A stretch of DNA of 64,000 bases from Xylocopa sonorina (Eukaryota > Arthropoda > Insecta > Hymenoptera > Apidae), in assembly GCF_050948175.1 (NCBI RefSeq), contig NW_027490490.1:62001-126000 (forward strand), given 5' to 3'. The notes beneath the pieces are model-generated. The model had not been told where the DNA came from and did no database searches. It worked only from the letters and a program-made list of their open reading frames with translations. Shown piece after piece: positions 38,008-53,000 of this stretch. Within the stretch, counting starts at the first letter, position 1. Each line of letters starts with the position of its first letter. The position numbers and the translations under genes were made by a program.

Positions 38008-41000
38008 TCTTACCATCAACATAGAAATGAGATGCGATATCGCGTTTTAAGAATCATAAGAACTCTATTGCTACGATACGTAGACATCTGCAAACGCTAT
38101 TTCCTTGCAAGGAAGTGTCGCATTTACATTCATTTGAAGTGTAGACGAGTAATACATAACACTTCCCCAATCATATTATATCTTACCATGAAACATAGAA
38201 ATGAGATGCGATATCGCGTTTTAAGAAGCATTGGGACTCTATTGCTGCGATACGTAGACATCTGCAAACGCTATTTCCTTGCAAGGAAGGAGTCGCATTT
38301 ACATTCATTTGATGTGTAGACGAAGAATACATGACACTTCGCAAATCATATTTATCTACCATGAAACATAGAAATGAGATGCGATATCGCGCTTTAAGAA
38401 GCAATAGAACTCTATTGCTACGATACCTAGTCATCTGCAAACGCTATTTCCTTGCAAGGAAGTGTCGCATTTACATTCATTTGAAGTGTAGACGAGTAAT
38501 ACATAGCACTTCGCAAATCATATTATACCTTACCATGAAACATGGAAATGAGGAGCGATATGTCGTTTTAAGAAGCATTAGAACTCTATTGCTACGATAC
38601 GTAGACATATGCAAACGCTATTTCTTGCAAGGAAGAGTCGCATTTACAATTCATTTGAAGTGTAGACGAAGAATACATGACACGTCGCAAATCATATTAT
38701 ATCTTACCATGAAACATAGAAATGAGATGCGATATCATCGCGTTTTAAGAATCATTAGAACACTATTGCTACGATAGGTAGACATCTGCAAACGCTATGT
38801 CCTAGCGAGGAAGTGTCGCATTTACATTCATTTGAAGTGTAGACGAGGAATACATAACACTTCGCAAATCATATTATACCATACCATGAAACATAGAAAT
38901 GAGATGCGATATCGCGTTTTAATAATCATTAGAACAGTATTGCTACGATAGGTAGACATTTGCAAACGCTATTTCCTTGCAAGGAAGTGTCGCATTTACA
39001 TTTCATTTGAAGTGTAGACGAGGAATACATAACACTTCCGCAAATCATATTATATCTTACCATGAAACATAGAAATGAGATGCGATATCGCGTTTTAAGA
39101 AGTATTAGAACACTATTGCTAAGATAGGTAGACATTTGCAAACGCATTTCCTTGCAAGGAAGTGTCGCATTTACATTCTTTGAAGTGTAGACGAGGAATA
39201 CATAACACTTATCCAATCATATTATATCTTACCATGAAACATAGAAATGAGATGCGAATATCGCGCTTTAAGAAGCATTAGAAACTCTGATTGCTACGAT
39301 ACCTAGTCATCTGCAGACGCTGTTTCCTAGCAGGGAAGTGTGGCATTTACATTCATTTGAAGTGTAGACGGGGAATACATGACACTCGCAAATCATATTA
39401 TATCTTACCATGAAACATAGAAATGTGATGCGATATCGCGTTTTAAGAATCATAAGAACTCTATTGCTACGATACGTAGACATCTGCAAACGCTATATCC
39501 TAGCGAGGAAGTGTCGCATTCACATTCATTTGAAGTGTAGACGAGGACATGCATAACACTTCGCAAAATCATATTATATATATACCATGAATCACAGATA
39601 TGAGAATGCGATATCGCGTTTTAAGAATCATAAGAACTCTATGCTACGATACAGTAGACATCTCCAAACGCTATATCCTTGCAGGAAGTGTCGCATTTAC
39701 ATTCATTTGAAGTGTAGACGAGGACTACATAACACTTCGCGAATCATATTATATCTCACCATCAAACATAGAAATGAGATGCGATATCGCGTTTTAAGAA
39801 TCATAAGAACTCTATTGCTACGATACGTAGACATACGTAGACATCTGCAAACGCTATTTCCTTGCAAGGAAGCGTCGCATTTACATTCATTTGAAGTGTA
39901 GACGAGTAATACATAACACTTCCGCCAATCATATTATATCTTACCATGAAACATAGAAATGACATGCGATATCGCGTCTTAAGAAGCATTTGAACTCTAT
40001 TTTGCTTCGATACGTAGACATCTGCAAACGCTATTTCCTTGCAAGGAAGTGTCGCATTTACATTCATTTGAAGTGTAGACGAGGAATACATAACACTTCG
40101 CAAAATCATATTATATCTTACCATGAAACATAGAAATGAGATGCGATATCGCGTTTTAAGAATCATAAGAACTCTATTGCTACGATACGTAGACATCTGC
40201 AAACGCTATTTCCTTGTAAGGAAGTGTCGCATTTACATTCATTTGAAGTGTAGACGAGTAATACATAACACTTCCCCAATCATATTATATCTTACCATGA
40301 AACATAGAAATGACATGCGATATCGCGTCTTAAGAAGCATTTGAACTCTATTGCTTCGATACGTAGACATCTGCAAGCGCTATTTCCTTGCAAGGAAGTT
40401 GTCGGCATTTACATTCATTTGAAGTGTAGACGAGGAATACATAACACTTCGCAAATCATATTATATACTTACCATGAAACATAGAAATGAGATGCGATAT
40501 CGCGTTTTAAGAAGTATTAGAACACTATTGCTAAGATAGGTAGACATTTGCAAACGCTATTTCCTTGCAAGGAAGTGTCGCATTTACATTCATTTGAAGT
40601 GTTGACGAGGAATACATAACACTTCGCGAATCATATTATATCTTACCATCAAACATAGAAATGAGATGCGATATCGCGTTTTAAGAATCATAAGAACTCT
40701 ATTGCTACGATACGTAGACATCTGCAAACGCTATTTCCTTGCAAGGAAGTGTCCGCATTTACATTCATTTGATGTGTAGAAGAGGAATACATAACACATC
40801 GCAAATCATATTATACCTTATCATGAAACATACAAATGAGGAGCGATATGTCGTTTTAAGAAGCATTCGAACTCTATCCCTACGATACGTAGACATCTGC
40901 AAAACGCTATTTCCTAGCAAGGAAGTGTCGCATTACATTCATTTGAAGTGTAGACGAAGAATACCATGACACCTCGCAAATCATGTTATATCTTACCATG

Positions 41001-44000
41001 AAACATAGGAATGTGATGCGATATCGCGTTTTAAGAAGCATTAGAACATTTATTGCTACGATACCCTAGTCATCTGCAGACGCTACTTCATAGCAGGGAA
41101 GTGTGGCATTTACATTCATTTGAAGTGTAGAAGAGGAATACATAACACTTCGCCAAATCATATTATACCTTACCATGAAACATAGAAATGAATGCGATAT
41201 CGCGTTTCTAAGAATCATTAGAACACTATTGCTACGATAGGTAGACATTTGCAAACGCTATTTCCTAGCAAGAAGTGTCGCATTTACATTCATTTGAAGT
41301 GTAGACGAGGAATACATAACACTTCGCAAATCATATTATATCTTACCATGAAACCATAGAAATGAGATGCGATATCGCGTTTTAAGAATCATAAGAACTC
41401 TATTGCTATCGATACGTAGACATCTGCAAACGCTATTCCCCTTGCAAGGAAGTGTCGCATTTACATTCATTTGAAGTGTAGACGAGGAATTACATAACAC
41501 ACTTTCGCAAATCATATTATATCTTACCGATTGAAACACAGAAATGAGATTTGATATCGCGTTTAAGAATCATAAGAACTCTATTGCTACTATACGTAGA
41601 CATCTCCAAACGCTATCTTCCTTGCAAGGGAAGTGTCGCATTTACATTCACCTTGAAGTGTAGACAAGGAATACATAACACTTCGCAAATCATATTATAC
41701 CTTTACCATGAAACATAGAAATGAGATGCGATATCTCGTTTTAAGAATCATAAGGACTCTATTGCTACGAAACGTAGACATCTGCAAACGCTATTTCCCT
41801 TGCAAGGAAGTGTCGCATTTACATTCATTTGAAGTGTAGAAGTGGAATACATAACACTCTCGCAAATCATATTATACCTTACCATGAAACATAGAAATGA
41901 GATGCGATATCGCGTTTTAAGAATCACTAGAACACTATTGCTACGATAGGTAGACATTTGCAAACCGCTATTTCCTTGCAAGGAAGTGTCGCATTTACAT
42001 TCATTTGAAGTGTAGACGAGGAATACATAACACTTCGCAAATCATATTATATCTTACCATGAAACATGGGAATGAGATGCGATATCGCGGTTTAAGAAGC
42101 ATTAGAACTCTATTGCTACGATAAGTAGACATCTGCAAACGCTATTTCCTTGCAAGGAAGTGTAGCATTTACATTCATTTGAAGTGTAGACGAGGAATAC
42201 ATAACACTTCGCAAATCATATTACATCTTACCATGAAACATAGAAATGAGATGCGATATCGCGTTTAAGAAGCATTAGAACACTATTGCTACGATAGGTA
42301 GACACTTGCAAACGCTATTTCCTTGCAAGGAAGTGTCGCATTTACATTCATATTGAAGTGTAGACGAGGAATACATAACACTTCCCCAATAATATTATAT
42401 CTTACCATGAAACATAGAAAAGAGATGCGATATCGCGTTTTAAGAAGCATTAGAACTCTTTTGCTCTACGATACCTAGTCATCTGCAGACGCTATTTTCA
42501 CTAGCAGGGAAGTGTGGCATTTACATTCATTTGAAGTGTAGACGAGGAATGCATAACACTTCGCAATGAATATTATATCTTATCATGAAACATAAAAATG
42601 AGATGCGATATCTCGTTTTAAGAAGCATTAGAACTCTATCCTACGATACGTGGACATCTGCAAACGCTATTTCCTTGCAAGGAAGTGTCGCCATCTACAT
42701 TCATTTGAAGTGTAGAAGAGGAATACATAAACACTTCGCAAATCATATTATATCTTACCATTGAACATGGAAATGAGATGCGATACCGCGTTTTAAGAAG
42801 CATTAGAACTCTATTGCTACGATAGGTAGACATCTGCAAACGCTATTTTCCTAGCAAGTAAGTGTCGCATTTACATTCATTTGAAGTGTAGACGAGGAAT
42901 ACATAACAGCTTCGCAAAGTCATATTATATCTTACCGTGAAACATAGAAATGAGATGCGATATCGCGTTTTAAGAAGTATTAGAACACTATTGCTAAGAT
43001 AGGTAGACATTTGCAAACTCTATTTCCTGCAAGGAAGTGTCGCATTTACATTCATTTGAAGTGTAGACGAGGACTACATAACACTTCGCGAATCATATTA
43101 TATCTCACCATCAAAACATAGAAATGAGATGCGATATCGCGTTTTAAGAATCATAAGAACTCTATTGCTACGATACGTAGACATCTGCCAAACGCTATTT
43201 CCTTGCAAGGAAGCGTCGCATTTACATTCATTTGAAGTGTAGACGAGTAATACATAAACACTTCCCCAATCATATTATATCTTACCATGAAACATAGAAA
43301 TGACATGCGATATCGCGTCTTAAGAAGCATTTGAACTCTATTTGCTTCGATACGTAGACATCTGCAAACGCTATTTCCTTGCAAGGAAGTGGTCGCATTT
43401 ACATTCATTTGAAGTGTAGACGAGGAATACATAACACTTTCGCAAATCATATTATATCTTACCATGAAACATAGAAATGAGATGCGATATCGCGTTTTAA
43501 GAATCATAAGAACTCTATTGCTACGATACGTAGACATCTGCAAACGCTATTTCCTTGTAAGGAAGTGTCGCATTTACATTCATTTTGAAGTGTAGACGAG
43601 TAATACATAACACTCTCCCCAATCATATTATATCTTACCATGAAACATAGAAATGACATGCGATATCGCGTCTTAAGAAGCATTTGAACTCTATTGCTTC
43701 GATACGTAGACATCTGCAAACGCTATTTCCTTGCAAGGAAGTGTCGCATTTACATTCATTTGAAGTGTAGACGAGGAATACATAACACTTCGCAAATCAT
43801 ATTATATCTTACATGAAACATAGAAATGAGATGCGATATCGCGTTTTAAGAATCATAAGAACTCTATTGCTACGATACGTAGACATCTGCAAACACTATA
43901 TCCTAGCGAGGAAGTGTCGCATTCACATTCATTTGAAGTGTAGACGAGGAATGCATAACACTTCGCAAATCATATTATATATTACCATGAAACACAGAAA

Positions 44001-47000
44001 TGAGATGCGATATCGCGTTTTAGAATCATAGAGACTCTATTGCTACGATACGTAGACATCTCCAAACGCTATTTCCTTGCAAGGAAGTGTCGCATTTACA
44101 TTCATTTGAAGTGTAGACGAGGACTACATAACACTTCGCGAATCATATTATATCTTACCATCAAACATAGAAATGAGATGCGATATCGCGTTTTAAGAAT
44201 CATAAGAACTCTATTGCTACGATACGTAGACATCTGCAAACGCTATTTCCTTGCAAGGAAGTGTCGCATTTACATTCATTTGAAGTGTAGACGAGTAATA
44301 CATAACACTGTCCCCAATCATATTATATCTTATCATGAAACATAGAAATGAGATGCGATAATCGCGTCTTAAGAAGCATTTGAACTCTATTGCTTCGATA
44401 CGTAGTAGACATCTGCAAACGCTATTTCCTTGCAAGGAAGTGTCGCATTTACATTCATTTGAAGTGTAGACGAGGAATACATAACACTTCGCAAATCATA
44501 TTATATCTTACCATGAAACATAGAAAGAGATGCTCGATATCGCGTTTTAAGAAGTATTAGAACACTCATTGCTAAGATAGGTAGACATTTGCAAACGCTA
44601 TTTCCTTGCAGGAAGTGTCGCATTTACATTCATTTGAAGTGTTGACGAGGAATACATAACACTCGCGAATCATATTATATCTTACCATCAAACATAGAAA
44701 TGAGATGCGATATCGCGTTTTAAGAATCATAAGAACTCTATTGCTACGATACGTAGACATCTGCAAACGCTATTTCCTTGCAAGGAAGTGTCGCATTTAC
44801 ATTCATTTGATGTGTAGAAGAGGAATTACATAACACATCGCAAGATCATATTATACTCTTATCATGAACATACAAATGAGGAGCGATATGTCGTTTTAAG
44901 AAGCATTAGAAACATCTATCCCTACGATACGTAGACATCTGCAAACGCTATTTCCTAGCAAGGAAGTGTCGCATTTACATTCATTTGAAGTGTAGACGAA
45001 GAATACATGACACCTCGCAAATCATGTTATATCTTACCATGAAACATAGGAATGTGATGCGATATCGCGTTTTAAGAAGCATTAGAACATTTATTGCTAC
45101 GATACCTAGTCATCTGCAGACGCTACTTCATAGCAGGGAAGTGTGGCATTTACATTCATTTGAAGTGTAGAAGAGGAATACATACACTTCGCAAATCATA
45201 TTTACCTTACCATGAAACATAGAAATGAAATGCGATATCGCGTTTTAAGAATCATTAGAAACACTATTGCTACGATAGGTAGACATTTGCAAACGCTATT
45301 TCCTAGCAAGGAAGTGTCGCATTTACATTCATTTGAAGTGTAGACGAGGAATACATAACACTTCGCAAATCATATTATATCTTTACCATGAAACATCAGA
45401 AATGAGATCTGCGATATCGCGTTTTAAGAATCATAAGAACTCTATTGCTACGATACGTAGACATCTTGCAAACGCTATTCCTTGCAAGAAGTGTCGCATT
45501 TACATTCATTTGAAGTGTAGACGAGGAATACATAACACTTCGCAAATCATATTATATCTTACCAATGAAACACAGAATGAGATTTGATATCGCGTTTTAA
45601 GAATCATAAGAACTCTATTGCTACTATACGTAGACATCTCCAAACGCTATTTCCTTGCAAGGAAGTGTCGCATTTACATTCAACTTGAAGTGTAGACAAG
45701 GAATACATAACACTTCGCAAATCATATTATACCTTACCATGAAAACATAGAATGAGATGCGATATCTCGTTTTAAGAATCATAAGGACTCTATTGCTACG
45801 ATACGTAGACATCTGCAAACGCTATTTCCTTGCAAGAAGTGTCGCATTTACATTCATTTGAAGTGTAGAAGTGGAATACATAACACTTCGCAATCATATT
45901 ATACCTTACCATGAAACATAGAAATGAGATGCGATATCGCGTTTTAAGAATCACTAGAACACTATTGCTACGATAGGTAGACATTTGCAAACGCTATTTC
46001 CTTGCAAGGAAGTGTCGCATTTACATTCATTTGAAGTGTAGACGAGGAATACATAACACTTCGCAAATCATATTATATCTTACCGTGAAACATAGAAATG
46101 AGATGCGATATCGCGTTTTAAGACAGTATTAGAACACTATTGCTAAGATAGGTAGACATTTGCAAACTCTATTTCCTTGCAAGGAAGTGTCGCATTTACA
46201 TTCATTTGAAGTGTAGACGAGGACTACATAACACTTCGCGAATCATATTATATCTCACCATCAAACATAGAAATGAGATGCGATATCGCGTTTAAAGAAT
46301 CATAAGAACTCTATTGCTACGATACGTAGACATCTGCAAACGCTATTTCCTTGCAAGGAAGCGTCGCATTTACATTCATTTGAAGTGTAGACGAGTAATA
46401 CATAACACTTTCCCCAATCATATTATATCTTACCATGAAACATAGAAATGACATGGCGATATCGCGTCTTAAGAAGCATTTGAACTCTATTGCTTCGATA
46501 CGTAGACATCTGCAAACGCTATTTCCTTGCAAGGAAGTGTCGCATTTACATTCATTTGAAGTGTAGACGAGGAATACATAACACTTCGCAAATCATATTA
46601 TATCTTACCATGAAACATAGAAATGAGATGCGATATCGCGTTTTAAGAATCATAAGAACTCTATTGCTACGATACGTAGACATCTGCAAACAGCTATTTC
46701 CTTGTAAGGAAGTGTCGCATTTACATTCATTTGAAGTGTAGACGAGTAAGTACATAACACTTCCCCAATCATATTATATCTTACCATGAAACATAGAAAT
46801 GACATGCGATATCGCGTCTTAAGAAGCATTTGAACTCTATTGCTTCGATACGTAGACATCTGCAAACGCTATTTCCTTGCAAGGAAGTGTCGCATTTACA
46901 TTCATTTGAAGTGTAGACGAGGAATACATAACACTTCGCAAATCATATTATATCTTACCATGAAACATAGAAATGAGATGCGATATCGCGTTTTAAGAAT

Positions 47001-50000
47001 CATAAGAACTCTATTGCTCACGATACGTAGACATCTGCAAACACTATATCCTAGCGAGGAAGTGTCGCATTCACATTCATTTGAAGTGTAGACGAGGAAT
47101 GCATAACACTTCGCAAATCATATTATATATTACCATGAAACACAGAAATGAGATGCGATATCGCGTTTTTAAGAATCATAAGAACTCTATTGCTACGCAT
47201 ACGTAGACATCTCCAAACGCTATTTCCTTGCAAGGAAGTGTCGCATTTACATTCATTTGAAGGTGTAGACGAGGGACTACATAACACTTCGCGAATCATA
47301 TTATATCTTACCATCAAACATAGAAATGAGATGCGATATCGCGTTTTAAGAATCATAAGAACTCTATTGCTACGATACGTAGACATCTTGCACAACGCTA
47401 TTTCCTTGCAAGGAAGTGTCGCATTTACATTCATTTGAGTGTAGACGAGTAATACATAACACTTCCCCAATCATATTATATCTTATCATGAAACATAGAA
47501 ATGAGATGCGATATTCGCGTCTTAAGACAGCATTTGAACTCTATTGCTTCGATCACGCTAGACATCTGGCAAACGCTATTTTCCTTGCAAGGAAGTGTCG
47601 CATTTACATTCATTTGAAGTGTAGACGAGGAATACATAACACTTCGCAAATCATATTATATCTTACCATGAAACATAGAAATGAGATGCGATATCGCCGT
47701 TTTAAGAAGTATTAGAACACTATTTCTAGAGATAGGTAGACATTTGCAAACGCTATTTCCTTGCAAGGAAGTGTCGCATTTACATTCATTTGAAGTGTTG
47801 ACGAGGAATACATAACACTTCGCGAATCATATTATATCTTACCATCAAACATAGAAATGAGATGCGATATCGCGTTTTAAGAATCATAAGAACTCTATTG
47901 CTACGATACGTAGACATCTGCATAACGCTATTTCCTTGCAAGGAAGTGTCGCATTTACATTCATTTGATGTGTAGAGAAGAGGAATACATAACACATCGC
48001 AAATCATATTATACTTATCATGAAACATACAAATGAGGAAGCGATATGTCGTTTTAAGAAGCATTAGAACTCTATCCCTTCGATACGTAGACATCTGCCA
48101 AACGCTATTTCCTAGCAAGGAAGTGTCGCATTTACATTCATTTGAAGTGTAGACGAAGAATACATGACACCCTCGCACAATCATGTTATATCTTACCATG
48201 AAACATAGGACTGTGATTGCGATATCGCGTTTTACAGAAGCATTAGAGACATTTTATTGCTACGATACCTAGTCATCTGCAGACGCTACTTCATAGCAGG
48301 GAAGTGTGGCATTTACATTCATTTTGAAGTGTAGAAGAGGAATACATAACACTTCGCAAATCATATTATACCTTACCATGAAACATAGAAATGAAATGCG
48401 ATATCGCGTTTTAAGAATCATTAGAACACTATTGCTACGATAGGTAGACATTTGCAAACGCTATTTCCTAGCAAGGAAGTGTCGCATTTACATTCATTTG
48501 AAGTGTAGACGAGGAATACATAACACCTTCGCAAATCATATTATATCGTTACCATGAAACCATAGAAATGAGATGCGATATCGCGTTTTAAGAATCATAA
48601 GAACTCTATTGCTACGATACGTAGACATCTGCAAACGCTATTCCCTTGCAAGGAAGTGTCGCATTTACATTCATTTGAAGTGTAGACGAGGAATACATAA
48701 CACTTCGCAAATCATATATATCTTACCCATGAAACACAGAAATGAGATTTGATATCGCGTTTTAAGAATCATAAGAACTCTATTGCTACTATACGTAGAC
48801 ATCTCCAAACGCTATTTCCTTGCAAGGAAGTGTCGCATTTACATTCACTTGAAGTGTAGACAAGGAATACATAACACTTCGCAATCCATATTTATATCCG
48901 TTACCATGAAACATAGAAATGAGATGCGATATCTCGTTTTAGAGAATCATAAGGACTCTATTGCTACGATACGTAGACATCTGCAAACGCTATTTCCTTG
49001 CAAGGGAAGTGTCGCATTTACATTCATTTGAAGTGTAGAAGTGGAATACATAACACTATCGCAAATCATATTATACCTTACCATGAAAACATAGAAATGA
49101 GATGCGATTATCGCGTTTTAAGAATCACTAGAACACTATTGCTACGATAGGTAGACATTTGCAGAACGCTAGTTTTCCTTGCAAGGAAGTGTCCGCATTT
49201 ACATTCATTTGAAGTAGTAGACGAGGAATACATAACACTTCGCAAATCATATTATATCTTACCATGAAACATGGGAATGAGATGCGATATCGCGTTTTAA
49301 GAAGCATTAGAACCTCTATTGCTACGATAAGTAGACATCTGCAAACGCTATTTCCTTGCAAGGAAGTGTAGCATTTACATTCATTTGAAGTGTAGACGAG
49401 GAATACATACACTTCGCAAATCATATTACATCTTACCAGTGAGAACATAGAAATGAGATGCGATATCGCGTTTTAAGAAGCATTAGAACACTATTGCTAC
49501 GATAGTAGACACTTGCAAACGCTATTTCCTCGCAAGGAAGTGTCGCATTTACATTCATTGAAGTGTAGACGAGGAATACATAACACTTCCCCAATAATAT
49601 TATATCTTACCATGAAACATAGAAAAGAGATGCGATATCGCGTTTTTAAAGAAGCATTAGAACTCTTTTGCTACGATACCTAGTCATCTGCAGACGCTAT
49701 TTCCTAGCAGGGAAGTGTGGCATTTACATTCATTTGAAGTGTAGACGAGGAATGCATAACACTTCGCAATGAATATTATATCTTATCATGAAACATAAAC
49801 AATGAGATGCGATATCTCGTTTTAAGAAGCATTAGAACTCTATCCCTACGATACGTGGACATCTGCAAACGCTATTTCCTTGCAAGGAAGTGTCGCATCT
49901 ACATTCATTTGAAGTGTAGAAGAGAATACATAACACTGTCGCAAATCATATTATATCTTACCATGAAACATGGAAATGAGATGCGATACCGCGTTTTAAG

Positions 50001-53000
50001 AAGCATTAGAACTCTATTGCTACGATAGAGTAGACATCTGCAAACGCTATTTCCTAGCAAGTAAGTGTCGCATTTACATTCATTTGAAGTGTAGGACGAG
50101 GAATACATAACACTTCGCAAATCATATTATATCTTACCGTGAAACATAGAAATGAGATGCGATTATCGCGTTTTAAGAAGTATTAGAACACTATTGCTAA
50201 GAATAGGTAGACATTTGCAAACTCTATTTCCTTGCAAGAAGCTGTCGCATTTACATTCATTTTGAAGTGTAGACGAGGACCATACATAACACTTCCCCAG
50301 TCATATTATATCTTAGCATGAAACATGGAAATGAGATGCGATATCGCGTTTTAAGAAGCATTAGAACTCTATTGCTACGATACGTAGACCATCTGCAAAC
50401 GCTATTCCTTGCAAGGAAGAGTCGCATTAACATTCATTTGAAGTGTAGAAGAGCGACTACATAACACTTCGCAAATCATATTGTATCTTAACATGAAACA
50501 CAGGAATGAGATGCGATATCGCGTTTAAGAAGCATTAGAACTCTATTGCTACGATACCTAGTCATCTGCAGACGCTATTTCCTAGCAGGAGAAGTGTGGC
50601 ATTTACATTCATTTGAAGTGTAGACGAGGAATGCATAACACTTCGCAATGAATATTATATCTTATCATGAAACATAAAAATGAGATGCGATATCTCGTTT
50701 TAAGAAGCATTAGAACTCTATCCCTACGATACGTGGACATCTGCAAACGCTATTTCAGTTGCAAGGAAGTGTCGCATTTACATTCATTTGAGGTGTAGAA
50801 GAGGAATACATAACACTTCGCGCAAATCATATCATATCTTACCATGAAACATGGAAATGAGAAGCGATATCGCGTTTTAAGAATCATAAGAACTCTATTG
50901 CTACGATACGTAGACATCTGCAAACGCTATTTCTTGCAAGTAAGTGTCGCATTTACATTCATTTGAAGTGTAGACGAGGAATACATAACACTTCGCAAAT
51001 CATATTATATCTTACCATGAAACACAGAAATGAGATTTGATATCGCGTTTTAAGAATCATAAGAGCTCTATTGCTACGATACGTAGACATCTCCAAACGC
51101 TATTTCCTTGCAAGGAAGTGTCGCATTTACATTCATTTGAAGTGTAGACAAGGAATACATAACACTTCGCAAATCATATTATACCTTACCATGAAACATA
51201 GAAATGAGATGCGATATCGCGTTTTAAGAATCATAAGAACTCTATTGCTACGATACGTAGACATCTGCAAACGCTATTTCCTTGCAAGGAAGTGTCGCAT
51301 TTACATTCATTTGAAGTGTAGAAGAGGAATACATAACACTTCGCAAATCATATTATACCTTACCATGAAACATAGAAATGAGATGCGATATNNNNNNNNN
51401 NNNNNNNNNNNNNNNNNNNNNNNNNNNNNNNNNNNNNNNNNNNNNNNNNNNNNNNNNNNNNNNNNNNNNNNNNNNNNNNNNNNNNNNNNNNCTACGATAC
51501 GTAGACATCTGCAAACGCTATTTCCTTGCCAAGGAAGTGTCGCATTTACATTCATTTGAAGTGTAGACGAGTAATACATAACACTTCCCCAATCATATTA
51601 TATCGTACCATGAAACATAGAAATGACATGCGATATCGCGTCTTAAGAAGCATTTGAACTCTATTGCTTTCGATACGTAGACATCTGCAAACGCTATTTC
51701 CTTGCAAGGGAAGTGTCGCATTTACATTTATTTGAAGTGTAGACGAGGAATACATAACACTTCGCAAATCATATTATATCTTACCATGAAACATAGAAAT
51801 GAGATGCGATATCGCGTTTTAAGAATCATAAGAACTCTATTGCTACGATACGTAGAAATCTGCAAACGCTATTTCCTTGCAAGGAAGTGTCGCATTTACA
51901 TTCATTTGAAGTGTAGACGAGTAATACATAACACTTCCCCAATCATATTATATCTTACCATGAAACATAGAAATGACATGCGATATCGCGTCTTAAGAAG
52001 CATTTGAACTCTATTGCTTCGATACGTAGACATCTGGCAAACGCTATTTCCTTGCAAGGAAGTGTCGCATTTACATTCATTTGAAGTGTAGACGAGGAAT
52101 ACATAACACTTCGCAAATCATATTATATCTTACCATGAAACCATAGAAATGAGATGCGATATCGCGTTTTAAGAATCATAAGAACTCTATTGCTACGATA
52201 CGTAGACATCTGCAAACACTATATCCTAGCGAGGAAGTGTCGCATTCACATTCATTTGAAGTGTAGACGAGGATTGCATAACACTCGCAAATCATATATA
52301 TCTTACATCAAACATAGAAATGAGATGCGATATCGCGTTTTAAGAATCATAAGAACTCTATTGGCTACGATACGTAGACATCTGCAAACGCTATTTCCTT
52401 GCAAGGAAGTGTCGCATTTACATTCATTTGATGTGTAGAAGAGGAATACATAACACATCGCAAATCATATTATACCTTATCATGAAACATAGAAATGAGG
52501 AGCGATATGTCGTTTTAAGAAGCATTAGAACTCTATCCCTACGATACGTAGACATCTGCAAACGCTATTTCCTAGCCCAAGGACCCAGTGTCGCATTTAC
52601 ATTCATTTGAAGTGTAGACGAAGAATACATGACACTTCGCAAATCATGTTATATCTTACCATGAAACATAGGAATGTGATGCGATATCGCGTTTTAAGAA
52701 GCATTAGAACATTTATTGCTACGATACCTAGTCATCTGCAGACGCTACTTCCTAGCAGGAAGTGTGGCATTTACATTCATTTGAAGTGTAGAAGAGGAAT
52801 ACATAACACTTCGCAAATCATATTATATCTTACCATGAAACATGGAAATGAGATGCGATATCGCGTTTTAAGAAGCATTAGAACTCTATTGCTACGATAG
52901 GTAGACATCTGCAAACGCTATTTCCTTGCAAGGAAGTGTCGCATTTACATTCATTTGAAGTGTAGACGAGGAAATACATAACACTTCGCAAATCATATTA

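Larger units (their letters stand above)
33290..38900 (+). repeat. 23-mer higher-order repeat (about 4,002-bp period)
   Basis: About 33290-34990 recurs at about 37293-38990 with an offset of 4,003 bases: 23 monomers plus one extra G in ATTGGCTACG near 36851. The second copy is clean until about 38008, where small indels begin. Beyond about 39020 it carries one additional monomer relative to the first copy. Just upstream of the match, at about 37116-37290, the second copy has a foreign-looking patch (see findings). Confidence 0.85.
22925..51391 (+). repeat. 174-bp satellite array, segment 3
   Basis: About 163 monomers in the same orientation and phase as segment 2. From 22929 to about 29100 the monomers are comparatively diverse. 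From about 29120 to 38000 they are very homogeneous and almost all type A, organised in higher-order repeats. From about 38008 the same variants continue with scattered single-base insertions and deletions. Type B monomers become rare: as far as I could read, none lies between about 27400 and 42500, and then roughly one per higher-order block. No gene is supported anywhere in this stretch. Confidence 0.95.
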
